Shown one piece after another: positions 11,501 to 37,078 of a stretch of 64,000 nt of DNA (position 1 is the first letter of the stretch; each line of letters starts with the position of its first letter). The notes under the pieces were generated by a model that worked only from the letters and a program-made list of their open reading frames with translations, did no database searches and was not told the origin of the DNA. The DNA comes from Lates calcarifer (lineage: Eukaryota > Chordata > Actinopteri > Centropomidae). Both the position numbers and the translations under genes were made by a program. Where the stretch lies: the NCBI RefSeq assembly GCF_001640805.2, contig NC_066855.1:16028236-16092235 (forward strand). Direction: 5' to 3'.

Positions 11501-14500
11501 TCATTTGTCAACTAAACACTTCTCTCTCTTTTTGATGCTTGCCTTCATCTCGAGTTCAATGCAGGAGACACTTTTTTTAAATAATCATTTTTCAAATTAT
11601 TTTTGAAGATACAATAGATAAATTACTCAAAGATGTCTGACAAGCTTGAACTGATACATAAATGCCTGTTGTCTGATAAGTTTGGAAAACATGCATTTAG
11701 TCCATTTTGGTGCAGCTGCATATTTTAACCACCAGAGGGCGATCTGATCCAGGTTAGAGATAGATATAGCACGGTCAAATTGTGCTCAGACGTTGATAGT
11801 TGCTGCAGCTGGTGTACATTTTTAAATTAACAAAATAAAACGAATGTGTTTAATGTTCAATGCTCAATGTTTAAAAAAACAGATGCAGGAAACGTCTTTA
11901 GATAGCTGATGCTTCAATCCAGTGAAATAACCTTTTTCCTCTATTTCCACAGCGTCGTCAGTGGACAAAGGAGAGTGTATGGGTGGGTCAACACTGAGTC
12001 TCCTCCATGACCGAACCTTCAACTACACTGGTGACAGCCAGGCTCAGGAGCTGTGTCTCTACCTCACTAAAGCAGCGAGCGTCCCTTACTTTGAAATACT
12101 GGAGAAGTGGATCTACAGGGGCATCATCAAGGATCCATACAGGTATTCAGCTGCTCTCAGAATATAGACTAATGCTAATAGACTAATAATATGGACTAAT
12201 GCTTAAAATAATGCTTAAATAATAAAGCACACTTAGACAACTGTATGTGCCATCTTTTTCGTACTCACAGTGAGTTTATGGTGGAGGAGCACGAGCTGCA
12301 GAAGGAGAAGATTCAGGAGGACTACAACGACAAGTACTGGGATCAGAGATACACCATTGTGCAGCATCGCATTCCCTCCTTCCTACAGAAAATGGCAGAC
12401 AAAATATTAAGCACAGGTAAACTGAAGGACAAACCGCATACACAGCATTTAAAGGTCTTCTATATCCATTGTCTGATATTCTGTATATTTTAGGAAAATA
12501 CCTCAACGTGGTGCGGGAGTGCGGCCGTGACGTGACGTGTCCTGATGCGAAGGAGGTCCTGTACACCCTGAAGGAGAGAGCCTATGTGGAGCAGATAGAG
12601 AAAGCTTACAACTATGCTAGCAAGGTCCTGCTGGATTTCCTCATGGAGGAGAAGGAGCTGGTTTCACGCCTGAGGTACATTTTTAATGCTACAATCTTTG
12701 TATGTAGTGATTTACTGATGTCCTGTTTCACTACACTGACTCTAAAACTGTGTGTGTCTGTGTTAAACTAGATCCATCAAGCACTACTTTTTGATGGACA
12801 AAGGTGATTTCTTTGTGCACTTCATGGACCTGACGGAGGAGGAGCTGAAGAAGCCGGTGGACGACATCGTTCCTCCCAGACTGGAAGCCCTCCTGGAGCT
12901 GGCTCTGAGGATGAGCACAGCCAACACAGATCCTTTCAAAGATGACCTTAAGGTGGGTGGAATTTAGGTTACACTGTAGCTGTGTGTCTGCAGTTAGACA
13001 GACAGGATCATAAATATGAATCTGTGTTGCTGAAAGATGTTTTAACCAAATGTAATATGCTGATGTCCTCCCGTTAAAGTTCCCATATGTAAGCTTTTGC
13101 TTTTGCTACATAGCACATTAGCATTACAGCTACTTATCAAGCTTCAGCCATTGTTGCGTTTCTCTGAGCAGTGCTACTTCTTCATCCTGTCACGCTGGAC
13201 TGAGGACAGACTGGAGACAGTGACTCACTAGTGGTTTTACAAGATAAAGAGGACGGGGGTAGCTGGTTAGCATGGTCACATCAGTAGAGAAAAAGTGAAT
13301 CAAGAAATAGAAACAAAACAAAGATTAACACTGATGTTGCTTTTCACCGCTGGAGACAGCTCTTGTTGAGTACAGGTTGATGTTGTTATGTCAAAATTGC
13401 TTTGTTTTAAATGGTCACAAGTCAAAAAGGTTGGGAGCCACTAATTTAGGTGATTCTTCACCTTGTGTTTGCTCTGGATGAAAGAATTATAAATGAGTTT
13501 CATGTACTTTGCCCTGCTTGGGACAAAATTCCCAATGGCAACTACAACTATTAGGAGTTCATCCATTCCTTCATTATAACATACTAATTCAGTTAGTCCA
13601 TTATTGTGAAGTCCAGTAGTCTTCCTTTACGCACAGACTTATCTCATGCTCTTTATTAGTCAGGGTGCTTTACACTGTAATGTTGGAACTTCCTCTTCTC
13701 TTCCCACAGATTGACTTAATGCCACATGATGTTATCACTCAGCTGCTGCGGGTGTTGGCCATTGAGACCAAACAAGAGAAGGCAATCATCAATGCAGACC
13801 CAACAGACGTGGCCCTCAGCGGGCTGGAGGCCTTCTCATTTGACTACATTGTCAAGTGGCCGCTCTCGCTCATCATCAACAGGTCCGGAGCTGCCAGTAG
13901 ATTTTATCTGCTACACTACTTTAACATTAATGTAGCACATGTTATGTCCTGCCTTCATAAAGCAGAAATATTATAATTTATGACAAATTGCAAGCAGAGT
14001 TATGATTTCCCAGAGACAAGATTTGTTCAGTTGGCCATTTTAGAGACAACTCGCTGCACAAAATGAAGGAGAGACGGGTCTTTTTTTGGAGGATAACTCA
14101 ATATTCGACCAATTTAAAGCAAAATAAATATGAAAAGACATAAAAGGAATATTTTAATTCCCCTCTTAGAGCTTCTTGAATATGCTATGTAATTGAAAAA
14201 TGTTGCGTCAGTGTGCAGCAAATATGCCTTTTCTGGGCCATAATAAAATTGTTATGCTCTGTTATGGTACAGTAACATTGTAAAACACATCTTACAGTTA
14301 CACAAGTGTTATGATGGTAGTGATCTTTTGTATAGCTACACTGAAACTGATACAAATACAATCAGATTATATTTAGTAATTGTTTTTGGCTTATTACAAA
14401 GCCCCGCTCCTTTCATTTTAGCAGATGGGACATGGGCCAAACCAAAATATAACAGTACACGTCAAATCATTTTTTCCCAAAGATGCTTTCGTATCTTTTT

Positions 14501-16618
14501 AGGTATTTCTAATCATGCTGATGTACGTTTAAGTGTTCATTTTACTGATAACTTTGTTTTTGATTTATTTGATGCTATAAAAATGGGGTGTGACATCAAG
14601 ATTGACAGCTGTGATTGACTCACGATTGGCCTGACGGGTGTATGAGCAGGAATTATATACAGCAGCTCCACTCCCTGATCACTACTGCACAGACTCTGGC
14701 TCCAAATTATGTCATAGATCCAAGATGGCAGCACTTGTATCTGGCTTCATTTTTGTATAGCGGGAGGAAGTGGAAACATGTCGTCCATCTTAATATTCAG
14801 TTTGTTCTTTTCATGAATTTCTATACATTTCTATACATTTTCTAGGAAAGCACTGACGAGGTACCAGATGTTATTCAGACACATGTTTTACTGTAAACAT
14901 GTCGAGAGGCTGCTCTGCAACGTGTGGATTAGCAACAAAGACTTCAGGCAGTATTCCTTACATTCTGCCAAATGGTGAGCTGATTTAATTTAATGCGAAT
15001 TTACCTTAAATCTCAAAGAGCAAAACATCCACACTCTGATCAAACTGCCTGTTCGCAGGTTCGCTGCTGCGTTTGCCCTTCGACAGCGCATGCTCAACTT
15101 TGTGCAGAACATCCAGTACTACATGATGTTTGAGGTGATGGAGCCCACCTGGCACATCATGGAGACCAACCTGAAAACAGTGAGTGTGATCATATAAGTA
15201 CAGCCACCTGACTGTTGTATTGCACAGTTTGTTAAAAAGACACACGCAGGTTTCTGAGAAAAGGTGACCTTGTGTTTTTTGTGTTGACCTTCCTCCCTTT
15301 TGTTCTTCTTCTCCAGGCGTCAAACATCGACGATGTGCTTTGCCATCACACCAGCTTCCTGGACAACTGCCTGAAGGACTGCATGCTGACCAACCCTGAG
15401 CTCCTCAGGATCTTCTCCAAACTCATGTCTGTCTGCGTCATGTTCACAAACTGCATGCAGGTCCGGTTTACATGATGCTTAAGGCAGAATGATCTCTGAA
15501 ACAAGAACAAAACAGACAATTGTACTAAGACTTTTTTTTTCCTTGACTGTTGTAGCGGTTCACTCAGAGCATGAGGCTAGAGCGTCTCTCTCTGGAGCAA
15601 GGGACTATGGCCGGGCCTCCCACTCAGAGCGAACATGCTGATGAGGCAGAGAAGAAGAGGCTGACCACAAAGGTATTTACAAATCCATCACCATGACCCA
15701 CAGCCATCAAATAGGCTGAAACCATGAACCAGAAATATTTAACATCAGGTTTTTGGGGCTTAAAATGTCATGTATTGTACATCATGTTTCAGTTTTTAGC
15801 TGAGCATGTGGATGCCCTTCAGTCAGACGCAGGCTTTGAAGCCACCATCAGCAAGTTTGACAGTAACTTCAGCATGCTGCTGCTGGACCTGCTCGACAAG
15901 CTGAGCATCTACAGCACCAATGACTGCGAACACAGCATGATCAGCATCATCTACAGGTCAGACCCAAGACAGGTTTTTTTTTTTTTAACACAAATACGTC
16001 ACTTAATGTTGCTGCAACTAAAGATGACCTGAGCAGATGGATCTGTATCTAAAGCAGATTCTTTCTTTACTGTACTCTGCTATGTTTGCTGCAGAGCTGC
16101 AGGTCTGCTTTCAATCAGTCTTGCTGCCTACACTGTGAGCACTTCACCGTATACTGTATGAGGATGAAATTATATTAAGCACCAATTCACTGCATTCTGA
16201 CGCTGATTATCATCAGCCAAGAGTACTGTAGTAAACATTCATTTTTTTTAGCTGTAGCTAACCATGGCTCTCACTGGTTAAATGGAGGCAGCAGATCATA
16301 TCAGTTGTCGCCAATTAACAATTACTCCGTGAGTGACTTGATAACAGAGAATATTAAACTTACATGTTGTCTAGTTAAAGTGCAGCTGGCGTCTGATCTG
16401 CTTAGTAGTTTTGAATCAGGACCCTTAGCATTTGGATCAAGTAGCTTGTGACAACTACAGAGTCTACTCGGATACTCTACTTGGATAAAAATAAATCTTT
16501 ATATGTTGATAATTTGGTAACTCTGCTATTATAACTTCACAGGCTGGATTTCAATGGCTTCTACACCGAGCGCCTGGAGAGGATGGCCATAGAGCGGAGT
16601 CAGAAAGCAGCAGCGTAG
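8539..16618 (+). CDS. tubgcp2: Gamma-tubulin complex component 2 (GCP2)
   Basis: There are 17 coding exons: 8539-8688, 9453-9581, 9826-10002, 10265-10424, 10504-10711, 10805-11004, 11953-12142, 12271-12416, 12494-12674, 12772-12952, 13710-13882, 14846-14974, 15059-15179, 15317-15460, 15556-15672, 15793-15956 and 16543-16618. They total 2646 nt (881 residues; human GCP2 is about 900) with all phases matching and no stops. Recognisable blocks are the N-terminal MSEFRIHHDVNELL, the GCP/Spc97-98 N-terminal domain (VEDLLFVLIGVDGRDI, YFEILEKWIYRGIIKDPY) and the C-terminal gamma-tubulin-binding domain (DYIVKWPLSLIINRKALTRY, AFALRQRMLNFVQNIQYYM). GCP2 pairs with GCP3 in the small gamma-tubulin complex and the ring complex that nucleates microtubules at centrosomes. 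The next gene downstream is adam8, the same order as in human 10q26.3. Confidence 0.97.
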
Positions 16619-16653
16619 CATGTCATATCTCTGTGTATAAACTATCACCCAGC

Positions 16654-16961
16654 AATAAAGACGTCCTCCCTTCATGCCTGTCCATCAGTCCTACGCCGAC
16701 CGTCCAGATAACTATCATACAGACATCAGCTGCTGATTCAAAGAGCTGATAACTTCAGCGTGTATAATATATATTATGTACTGTATGAGATGTAGAGTTA
16801 AAAGTCTTCACGTTTGCAGCATCATTTCAATGCTTCAGATGTAAAGTTTAAGAACGGTGGAACTGATATGTTTATTAATGTTTATTATGTCATGATACTC
16901 CTTATGGGTAACTTATTGTACTGTACAGTGGAAATGTATGTTTGTATTACACTTCATTAAA
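16654..16961 (+). terminator. tubgcp2 poly(A) signals
   Basis: AATAAA lies at 16654-16659, only 36 nt after the stop codon, and ATTAAA lies at 16956-16961. Both are plausible, giving a short and a longer 3' UTR. Which one is used cannot be told from sequence. Confidence 0.6.
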
Positions 16962-17024
16962 ACAAGACTTTACTGAGTGAATCTTGGCTCTTGACCTTCT
17001 GCTTTAACTAGACCCTGTATTTGA

Positions 17025-17430
17025 CTGTTACCACTATTGGCCACATTATTTTCAAATACTATGTCATTATGTTTAGATGCTGTGTCATTATTTCGGGCGG
17101 CATGATGTTGCAGTGGTTTGTACTGCTGCCTCACAGTAGGAAGGTTCTAGGTTTGAGCCCCTGTTCAGCTGCATGCTCTCCCTGTGCCTGCGTGGGGTCT
17201 CTCTGGGTACTCCTGCTTCCCCCACAGTCCAAAGACATGCAGGTTAATTGGTGACTCTAAATTGTGTGAATGGTTGTTTGTCTCAAGTCATTATTTTAAA
17301 ATCCTAAGTCAACATTTTTGAGATGCTATGCCATTATTTTTGAGATGCAAAGTCCGCATTTTTAGAATCTAAGTCATTATTTTGAGACATTAATCATTAT
17401 TTTCACGAAGCATCTCGTCATTTTGAGTTA
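17025..17430. repeat. Degenerate tandem repeat split by a SINE
   Basis: Units resembling AAGTCATTATTTTGAGATGC recur irregularly on both sides of the SINE: about 17025-17094 (ACTATGTCATTATGTTTAG, ATGCTGTGTCATTATTTC) and about 17285-17430 (AAGTCATTATTTT, GATGCTATGCCATTATTTTT, TAAGTCATTATTTTGAGACA). The unit is about 20-25 nt. The array lies between tubgcp2 and adam8. Confidence 0.7.
17095..17284 (+). mobile_element. tRNA-type SINE copy
   Basis: It starts GGGCGGCATGATGTTGCAGT and has a B-box-like GGTTTGAGCCC. It continues with the body CTCCCTGTGCCTGCGTGGGG, then CCCACAGTCCAAAGACATGC and TTAATTGGTGACTCTAAATT, ending in GTGTGAATGGTTGTTTGTCTC. This order of blocks is familiar to me from a SINE common in percomorph fishes. 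The copy is diverged and probably 3' truncated. No clear target-site duplication was seen. I do not assign a database name. Confidence 0.7.
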
Positions 17431-17715
17431 CTTAGAAATGTATCATTATAATGACTTACAGGATTGACGTCCATAGGGGGAATCAGAGCAGAATAGTGAT
17501 TTAATTTTGAAATATTTTCCCCCACCGGAAGTCTGCTTTTGGGTGTGCGTGTTTGTTTAATCGTAGCTCACTTGACGTTTTCTTTCCGGTAAGTATGTGA
17601 GGCGGTGATAAGCGTTAACCGGAGGCGGAGCCTGGATACTTGGAAGAGCTGGCAGCGATGATTCACGGTGGGGTAACGGTAGATGAGCGGTGGTGGCCGA
17701 GCAGAGCACATCATC

Positions 17716-29894
<12,179 letters not shown>

Positions 29895-30976
29895 AATTCA
29901 CTTTAAAGGCATCAGGTTTAACCAAAGCAGAAGACACCAGCCTGTAGTCGTACATATAGAAAGAGAGCAATCCTGCTTGGAATCAGAGGAGTGAATCACC
30001 AAAGCCACAGAGCTTGGAAAAGTTTACTCTTCAAAGCCCTTAAAGATGTCAAGCGTGACCAAGCCTTCGCCAACTGAGAATGTCTTTGATGACACGAGAC
30101 CAACAGCTTCACAGCTGCTGTGGAAAAATGACTTGACTTGCAATTAACTGCTGCTGCAGTTGGAATTGTTGTGTGTTTGTAAAAAAAGTTTTTTCTAACT
30201 TTCTTTGTAACTAGTATTAAGTTGTCTCTTTACACTAATGTGAGTGAAATTGAGCCTCACATTAGTGTCTTCTCAGTCGTCCAGGTCATGGGATTTCTAA
30301 GAGCTGTACAGAGGCAACTGGACTTTGTTAAGGTTCTTATCTACCACTTAGAAATACTTTAAAATATTTATTTAATGTTTGCAAAAGGGACTGTGTGAGA
30401 ATTACTAGTGGCGGGAGGGTTATATATTCCTTTCACTGAGGGGAGGGTGAATTTTTAGAGCATGGGTCTTTCACATCTTACTCACCCCAGATGTATTATT
30501 TGTTTCCTCTTTCTCCTGAACTAAAGAGCTTCAGCCTAATCCTGTCTGAAACAGCAAAGATTACAACTACAAAGTTGGAAAAACGACTTCAGAAGTGAAC
30601 GTTGGCTGCCACACTTGTACAACTGATACAACTAAATGGGAGCAGTAGTTTTTTCAAATTAATCACTGTTTGAGTTTTTTAAATCACAAAGGTTTTAAAT
30701 GTCATAAAATCAGTAGTGGAGCAGATTTAAAAAATAGAAATAACGACAAAATAAAAACTGAAGGAGAGATTGTACTGAGTTACTGAACACCGGCTAGCTC
30801 GGACCTCGAAACTTGTTTCTGCTGCCCCCAAGTGGCCAAAAGAAAAAAAAGTTTCACGTTTTTATGATTACATGAGTTGTAAATTCAATAGTTACATCAT
30901 TTTGATATAATATATGGAAGGGTTTTGCAGTTTTTTCTTAGTCAAGGGTTAAGATCTGTGTAAAATGTTTAATAAA
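29895..30976 (+). other. adam8 3' UTR and poly(A) signal
   Basis: After the stop at 29892-29894 there is about 1.1 kb without coding sequence, ending at AATAAA at 30971-30976. A further AATAAA near 31440 could serve as an alternative signal. The extent is inferred. Confidence 0.6.
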
Positions 30977-32094
30977 CCTGGGGAGGACCTCAGCTGCCTC
31001 AGTGATTTTCACACAATCCCTACACTGTCCAAAGCCAGTCTGCGCCTTCTTTAAGGAATTTTTTTTGTATCTCTTTGCACTGTACTTGAAAACCTACTAA
31101 TGGTACACACAGTATGGGAGGCTTTACACAGCTCAGATGAACTGTGTGTGTTGCTGTGGTTCAGCTTAAAATATTTACATGCTCTTTTGTTTGTTTTCAG
31201 TCCCAAGTGGACTGTATGACCGAGCCACGAGGAGCAATTAACTTGTTTTTTGTTTTTACTGCACTGATATTTTTCTATGGCAACGGTCATGGGGTTTATA
31301 CCTTGTAGGTTAATTGTAAATTAGTGGTTTATCACTGATTAATCTGAAAATACAAAATACTGGTTGGCCTGATCACAATTGAGTCACATACAAGCATTTG
31401 AATGTAAAAACTTCTCATGAAAGGCCTTTTGTTGCAATGAATAAAATGCACTTTATTGCAGAAGTATGATGAGATGATCATGTTGCATCAGCAGATTACA
31501 CAATTTGTCATTGTGAAGCAAAACATGACAGAGAAATTCTTATCTGCTGTGTTTTGCAGAAGTTCATTATGTGAGTTGCATAATGATTAAAATGTTTTTT
31601 TCTGTATGAAGTCTGGTGTGTCTACTTCCCTTTGCTGTTTTCATCTTTTTATTAATCCACTGAGTCGTCTTATATTGTTCTTCCCAGCAAACTGTCTACA
31701 TCAGTTCACTGTTAATCCATATTTACTGGTCTCTAGTGAAAAGCTGAGGGAAATGGGCAGTGAAGCAGCAGTTAGTCAGAGCTCAAGGCTCAGACTCTCC
31801 CATTGAGTGGGTTTCCTGCTCAGGCTTCTTAAACAGTGGGACACAAGGCTAATAGGTTTTGTTTTGTTTCCAGTTTAACACAGACTCTGTTCTTGTGGGA
31901 AACAATGGAGATCTTGACAAGTGATATGGCAGTAAGAGACCGATCAATAAATTGGCTGGACAATATTGCTTCATTATGCATATATCAGTATTAGCCATGC
32001 TAGTAATGTGACTCTGTGAAAGGCAATGACAGTTGGTCCATCAAACAACATTAATATATTACATGATCTTTGCACAATCATTCAATGAACCATT

Positions 32095-32245
32095 AAGACT
32101 TTGTGCTTAGTCCTAATTAGCAACTGTTAGCATGCCGCAACATGCCTAATCTAAAATGGTGAACATGGTAAACATTCTACTTGGCTAAACATCTGCATGT
32201 TAGCATTGCTAACACTAGGATTTAGCTCAAAGCACTACTGTGCCC
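32095..32245 (-). repeat. Antisense fragment of teleost interspersed repeat
   Basis: It contains TTGTGCTTAGTCCTAATTAG, AATGGTGAACATGGTAAACA and GCATGTTAGCATTGCTAACA. It is the reverse orientation of the family at 27270-27560. Confidence 0.55.
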
Positions 32246-32437
32246 AAGTGGTAGTAGTAGTCCAAAGTCACTATATTTACCCTATTTACAATATAGAGCA
32301 ATGTGTTTACCAACACCACATTCTTTTAAGTGTGTAAATGTATCCACTAAACTGTACAGCACCTGAAAAGTCTACAATGAACAGTACAGCTAGCATAAAT
32401 GACAAGCACAGCAACAGTTTACAGGTTTAATGGTGAT

Positions 32438-32880
32438 TAGTGGTGCGCAGGTAGATACTGAAATATTGATATCTCTTATCGATCCTCATATTAATAAGGT
32501 CAATATTAGTCATTTGGGGTACATTTGTATTCATATATCAACAACTACTACACCATCACTAGGATCTTATCTAAATAATACTTTGGTGATAGAAGCTACT
32601 GTCTTGTGGCCTGTCATAGTCATATAAGAACTACAGCTCAATAACTGAGTGAGCCATGTTGACATTTTTCAGCAGTGACACTGAGTGTGATGTGTGTGGG
32701 CTGCCTGTGAGGTATTGTGGCAGCACCACAAACCTTGTTGAGCATGTAATGAGATTATGTAGAGACGGTCTGAGGAAGAGAAGAAAGGTGCTCCTAGGAG
32801 GAAGACTGACTTCAATCACTGACACCTTTGGCAGAGGCAGGCTTTATCCAGGTACAATAAGAGAGTGTGTGTAGCTAGTG
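32438..32880 (+). pseudogene. hAT transposase relic with BED-type zinc finger
   Basis: The stretch opens with TAGTGGTGCGCAGGTAGATA, resembling a hAT terminal sequence, then a tract of GATAT/ATCGAT steps. From about 32656 a frame encodes CDVCGLPVRYCGSTTNLVEH followed by VMRLC. This fits a BED zinc finger (Cys-x2-Cys, then Y-x-GSTTNL-x2-H) as found at the N-terminus of hAT transposases. The frame closes at 32872-32874 with no catalytic domain seen after it. It is probably a truncated, dead copy. Confidence 0.45.
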
Positions 32881-35561
32881 TTGTTTATCACTGTCACTGA
32901 CCATGCAAAACTGATTCACATCTATTTAGACTTGATATTCAAACAACGGGGGTAATTAAATCTCCAGAATCTCAAGTTACTGAGCACTACTGAGTAATCT
33001 ATTTATTCTCTAGCCTTTTGACTCTTACTGTTATTTATTCTACCGCCTGGTTCACTTTCATCCACCACATTTCCTGCTGCAGCAGGCAGCTGTTTCCAAA
33101 GAACAGAGCTCACTGTACACTACCTGCTCAGCACCAAACAACTGACAGTTACAGAGACCAGCATTCAACAGCTAAAGAGCCAAATATTGCCTGTAGGAGT
33201 TAGTGGAGACCAAAAACAGCTGAAATGAGGATGAGTATTGGACTAGGATTCTGGGAAAATTGTGTCTTTATGCACCTGGCTTTGCACACAGGGACACTGT
33301 CATGTTGGAGCAGGAAAGGGACAAGCACAAACCGTTGATGTGAAGTAAACAAACTGTTTAAAATGTCTCTGTATGCTGTAACAGATTTTCCTTGCAGCAA
33401 ACTGCAGCAGAGTTCTTTCTCTGTGAGGTTTAATGAAGAAAAAACTACTCATAAATCCTTTGTCATACTAACCCTCACAAATATTTCATATCAGATGTAT
33501 AAATCTAACTATAAATGGGAAAATATCTGATTTAAGGCACAGACGAGGGAGTTGAGATTTCAGGAATGTAGGCCTAAGCAGGGGGCTTGTTTCTCACTGA
33601 CCGCCCCCATGATTCACTCTGAATCACAAGCCAAGCAGCGCATAAAACAACAGTTTACAATGAGTGTGGCTTGTTTTACAGCGAGGCTTTGTTTCTGCTT
33701 GTTGCCCATTCAAGATTAGCGGTTTACTGGGCACATCCTGCAGGAGATGATACTTGATGACGAAATCCTTCTTCAAAAGAGAGCAGGGCGCTTACTCAGA
33801 CGTGGAGCCAACGGTCTGTTTGTTCAGATTTACATTCCACTTTCAGAATAATCCACAAGAAAACCGCAAGACATTCCATCAGTGCATACCACTCTAAAGC
33901 CAGGATAGGTCTTTGTGTGGTCTTTCATTGTTTCATTTTGTCTTATCTCTGTGATTTATGATCCATGTTTCAAGGTTTCTGGCTGTGACTGCGTCTCAGA
34001 CTTCACAAAACGGCAAAACGGAACATCATTGATGACAGCTTATTAGCTTTGAATATGTCGATGTGCCAAAGGTTGAGACCATAATCCAAAACTCTCCGAG
34101 ACACAACCATAAGTGACCTGGCATGACTTTTCATTCTTGTAACCCTGCTGACAAATCATTTCCTGAACCAGGCAGAAAGTGAGTCTTCAACTGAAACGCT
34201 TAAAAACAGGTCGCAAGAGGGAAGGAAGAAGTGATGATCAAGGTAATCGACCTGGCTCAGTGACTCAGTTTGAAGGCTGAGCAACCCTGGTTGAGTCAAA
34301 TGGTCTTGATTGTTTTCAGCTTTCTCCTCTTTCATAGCAAGACAAACTGCAGCTGGACTGCTGGACTAAAAGTGACCTCCAATGTGTCACAATGTGAACT
34401 CACTTGAACTAGAGCGGAGGTGACAGCAGGTGTGTAATCACTGCTGTTGCATTGACTTAATTTGTTATGACGTCCTTTGAAAAACTGATGAAATGCTTAA
34501 AAGTACAGGAACTCATAACAGGCTTTTATTTATGAACCAAGTGCAGTGGATTCCAACCTTGGGGTCAGGACCTCCCTTTAGATCTCAAGGTCCAAGGTCA
34601 GATATTTGGTTAAAATACTGTTTGTAGCAATTTAAAAAAGCTATTACAGGGAACTGACCACAAGAGATTACAAGAGGCACAATTGGCACAAAAATGTATT
34701 ATACGGGTACAAGATCCAAAATGGCAACATCAGATTAGAGCTGGAAACTAAACTCATCAAACAGACTGTAAAAAAATGTTAGTTCAGAAAGAAAGAATAA
34801 ACCATGAACAATCAACACCAGAGTCATGCCAAAGTCTTTATTTTATTACTAGGCAACATTTGATCTTTGTACAGTAACATTTCTAAAAATTAAACATTCA
34901 GACACGAGTTTAAACCATCAGATGGAAACAAAGATTCAAATGGAAAAAAAACTGAGATATTTAAATTAAAAAAATATTTTTCTCCATTGCACTTAAACTT
35001 CATAAATACAACTTGAAGGTTAATTTCTCCCTGGCCCAAAATATCCATGACAAAGCAGTCAACACCTGACAGTGTAACTGCAGTACATTCAATCATTTAC
35101 AATCCTGGTTTCCTGTGAGCATCTCAGATCCATTCACTCAGCTTCATTTCACTGTGGACCAACAGTTGAAGATGCTGACGACTGTGCTACAATGTTTAAC
35201 GGAAACCAGGCTGACGCACACCTCCATGAAAAATGCTGCACTCACGTCACATGGTAGTCCCATGTTTACAACTAAAGCTGAAAGGATTACTGATTAGTCA
35301 TTAACTGATTAGTCTGGGACTGCAACCAACAGTCACTTCATTATTGATTTAAAAAACTGCAAAAAATACCCATTCAAATTTACTACACAAATTCTTTCAT
35401 TTAGGATGCTGGAACCTTTGAATGTTGAAAGCTACTTTGATGAACAGATCAATTAATAAACTAATCACTGAATCTCTAGACTAGTTGACTGACAGAAAAT
35501 TATTGGACTAATATGACCGATAAATAATTTCACTGATTCTCTAGTCCCTGCTTTTCCAATG

Positions 35562-35770
35562 TGAGAATTTACTGCTTTTCTCTGTGTTATTTCATTGTAA
35601 GCTGAATATCTTTGGGGTTTGGACTTTGTATTGGATAAAACAAGCAATCAGAATGCGTCATATTGTGATCTGGAAAATTCTAACAATAATTTTTACTGTT
35701 CTTTGACGTTTTATTGATAAAATGATGTCATGAAAAAATAACTTTTAATGAAAATAATTGTTGCAGCACT
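35562..35770 (+). repeat. Good sense copy of the abundant MITE-like family
   Basis: This copy shows most blocks of the family: GAATTTACTGCTTTTCTCTG, GCTGAATATCTTTGGGGTTT, TTGGATAAAACAAGCAATCA and ACTTTTAATGAAAATAATTG, ending TTGCAGCAC. Other pieces in the window lie at about 405-612, 5860-5945, 39405-39670, 48730-48860 and 52300-52400 (sense), and at 640-850, 6370-6478, 8450-8490, 36815-36895, 49985-50110, 50585-50705, 52045-52165 and 52400-52575 (antisense). Confidence 0.7.
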
Positions 35771-37078
35771 ATTTACAGCTTGAGAGTGTTCATGGACAAG
35801 TCAGAGTTCTAAAGAATTTAATAGAGAGACAGAGTTAAATAGAAATTATGTAGAATTAAATGCATTAGATTTTGGTTTAATTACTTAAAATGTTATTATT
35901 CTTGCTATTGTTGTTATTATGAAAGGCACTGAAAATGTATTTTCTGAATAAGAAAGCTTTACAATTAGTAATAGGAACCTACACCAATACACTATTCTAC
36001 CAAAGTCTGAACAGCTTCGGGAATTTCACATTAGTAATTTCTGTCTTTCTGTCTGATTTGACATGGATGGGACTAAATTAGAAAAAGGTGATGTCAGTTC
36101 AACTATTAAAAATGAACAACTTGAGATGTTTTCTAGCTTTGACGATGCTTATTTAGTCATGAATATTTAATGCTCTGGAGAAATTCATATTACTCGTAGC
36201 CAAGTTTTCAGAGGCTTTAAGCACTTTAAGTTGGATAAACCAGAGCTCTGAAAAACCTGAGTCTCCTGGATATGATTATGACTTTAATATTGATGTGAAT
36301 TTCATTTACAAGCTGAAAACTGCTTATAACAGTAATTCGGGGAATGAAGCATGCAGATTTGCAGTGTTTCATAATGTGAGTAAACCAATGTTTGAGAGTC
36401 CAATTTGACAATAGATTTAAAATGTCCTGTTCAACCAATTATCCAGTGACACAAGTACAGTGCCTTTTTGTCTTTGTCCATTTTTACTCTGGCAAAGACA
36501 CACTGATGTCGAAATGTTGATCTGTTTATATTAAGGGCAGCAAATAAACACTACGTTCAAGTCCATTTCCCCCTTGGCTGTCTGCGAACTGATTCAGTTC
36601 ATCCAATTAATTTTCTTTCCTTCAACTTCCTTTCCTTCAACACTCACAGGAATGTTATATTTCCATCATGTTTTCTACATGGTTTTCATTTCAAAATGTT
36701 TTCAATTTTTCTTTTACTATTTGACTAGTAGTGCAAAACCCAAAGATATGCAGTGTACTACAACGTAAAATCGGTAAAAGAGGCAAATCCTCACACTGGA
36801 TAAACTGGAACCATAAAATCCATGAAATGTTTTGGTATTTTTGCTTAAAAATGGGCATAAACAATTAATCAATTGTCAAAATAGTTGCAGATTACGTAGC
36901 TTTGTACGACATGAACGCAGCATAAACCATCCAGTGAAATAGTATGTGCACGTAAATAAGACTCATAACTAATTTTTAAAAAGACAGATGTACAGTATAG
37001 ACATTGTATAAACATGATGGCCAGCCACGTCTGTCACAAATATCATGACAAAACACCTCTGCCTATGATATATAACAC

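Larger units (their letters stand above)
31000..37060. other. Intergenic region between adam8 and chuk
   Basis: About 6 kb between two convergent 3' ends. No conserved coding exon was found. It contains an antisense piece of a teleost repeat (about 32095-32245), a hAT relic (about 32438-32880), copies of the abundant MITE-like family (35562-35770 sense, 36815-36895 antisense) and a possible extra minus-strand poly(A) signal near 34838. The rest shows nothing I can identify. Confidence 0.55.

Noticed and set aside
17095..17284. tRNA gene
   Set aside because: The B-box-like sequence belongs to a tRNA-derived SINE. No cloverleaf with a proper acceptor stem was found.
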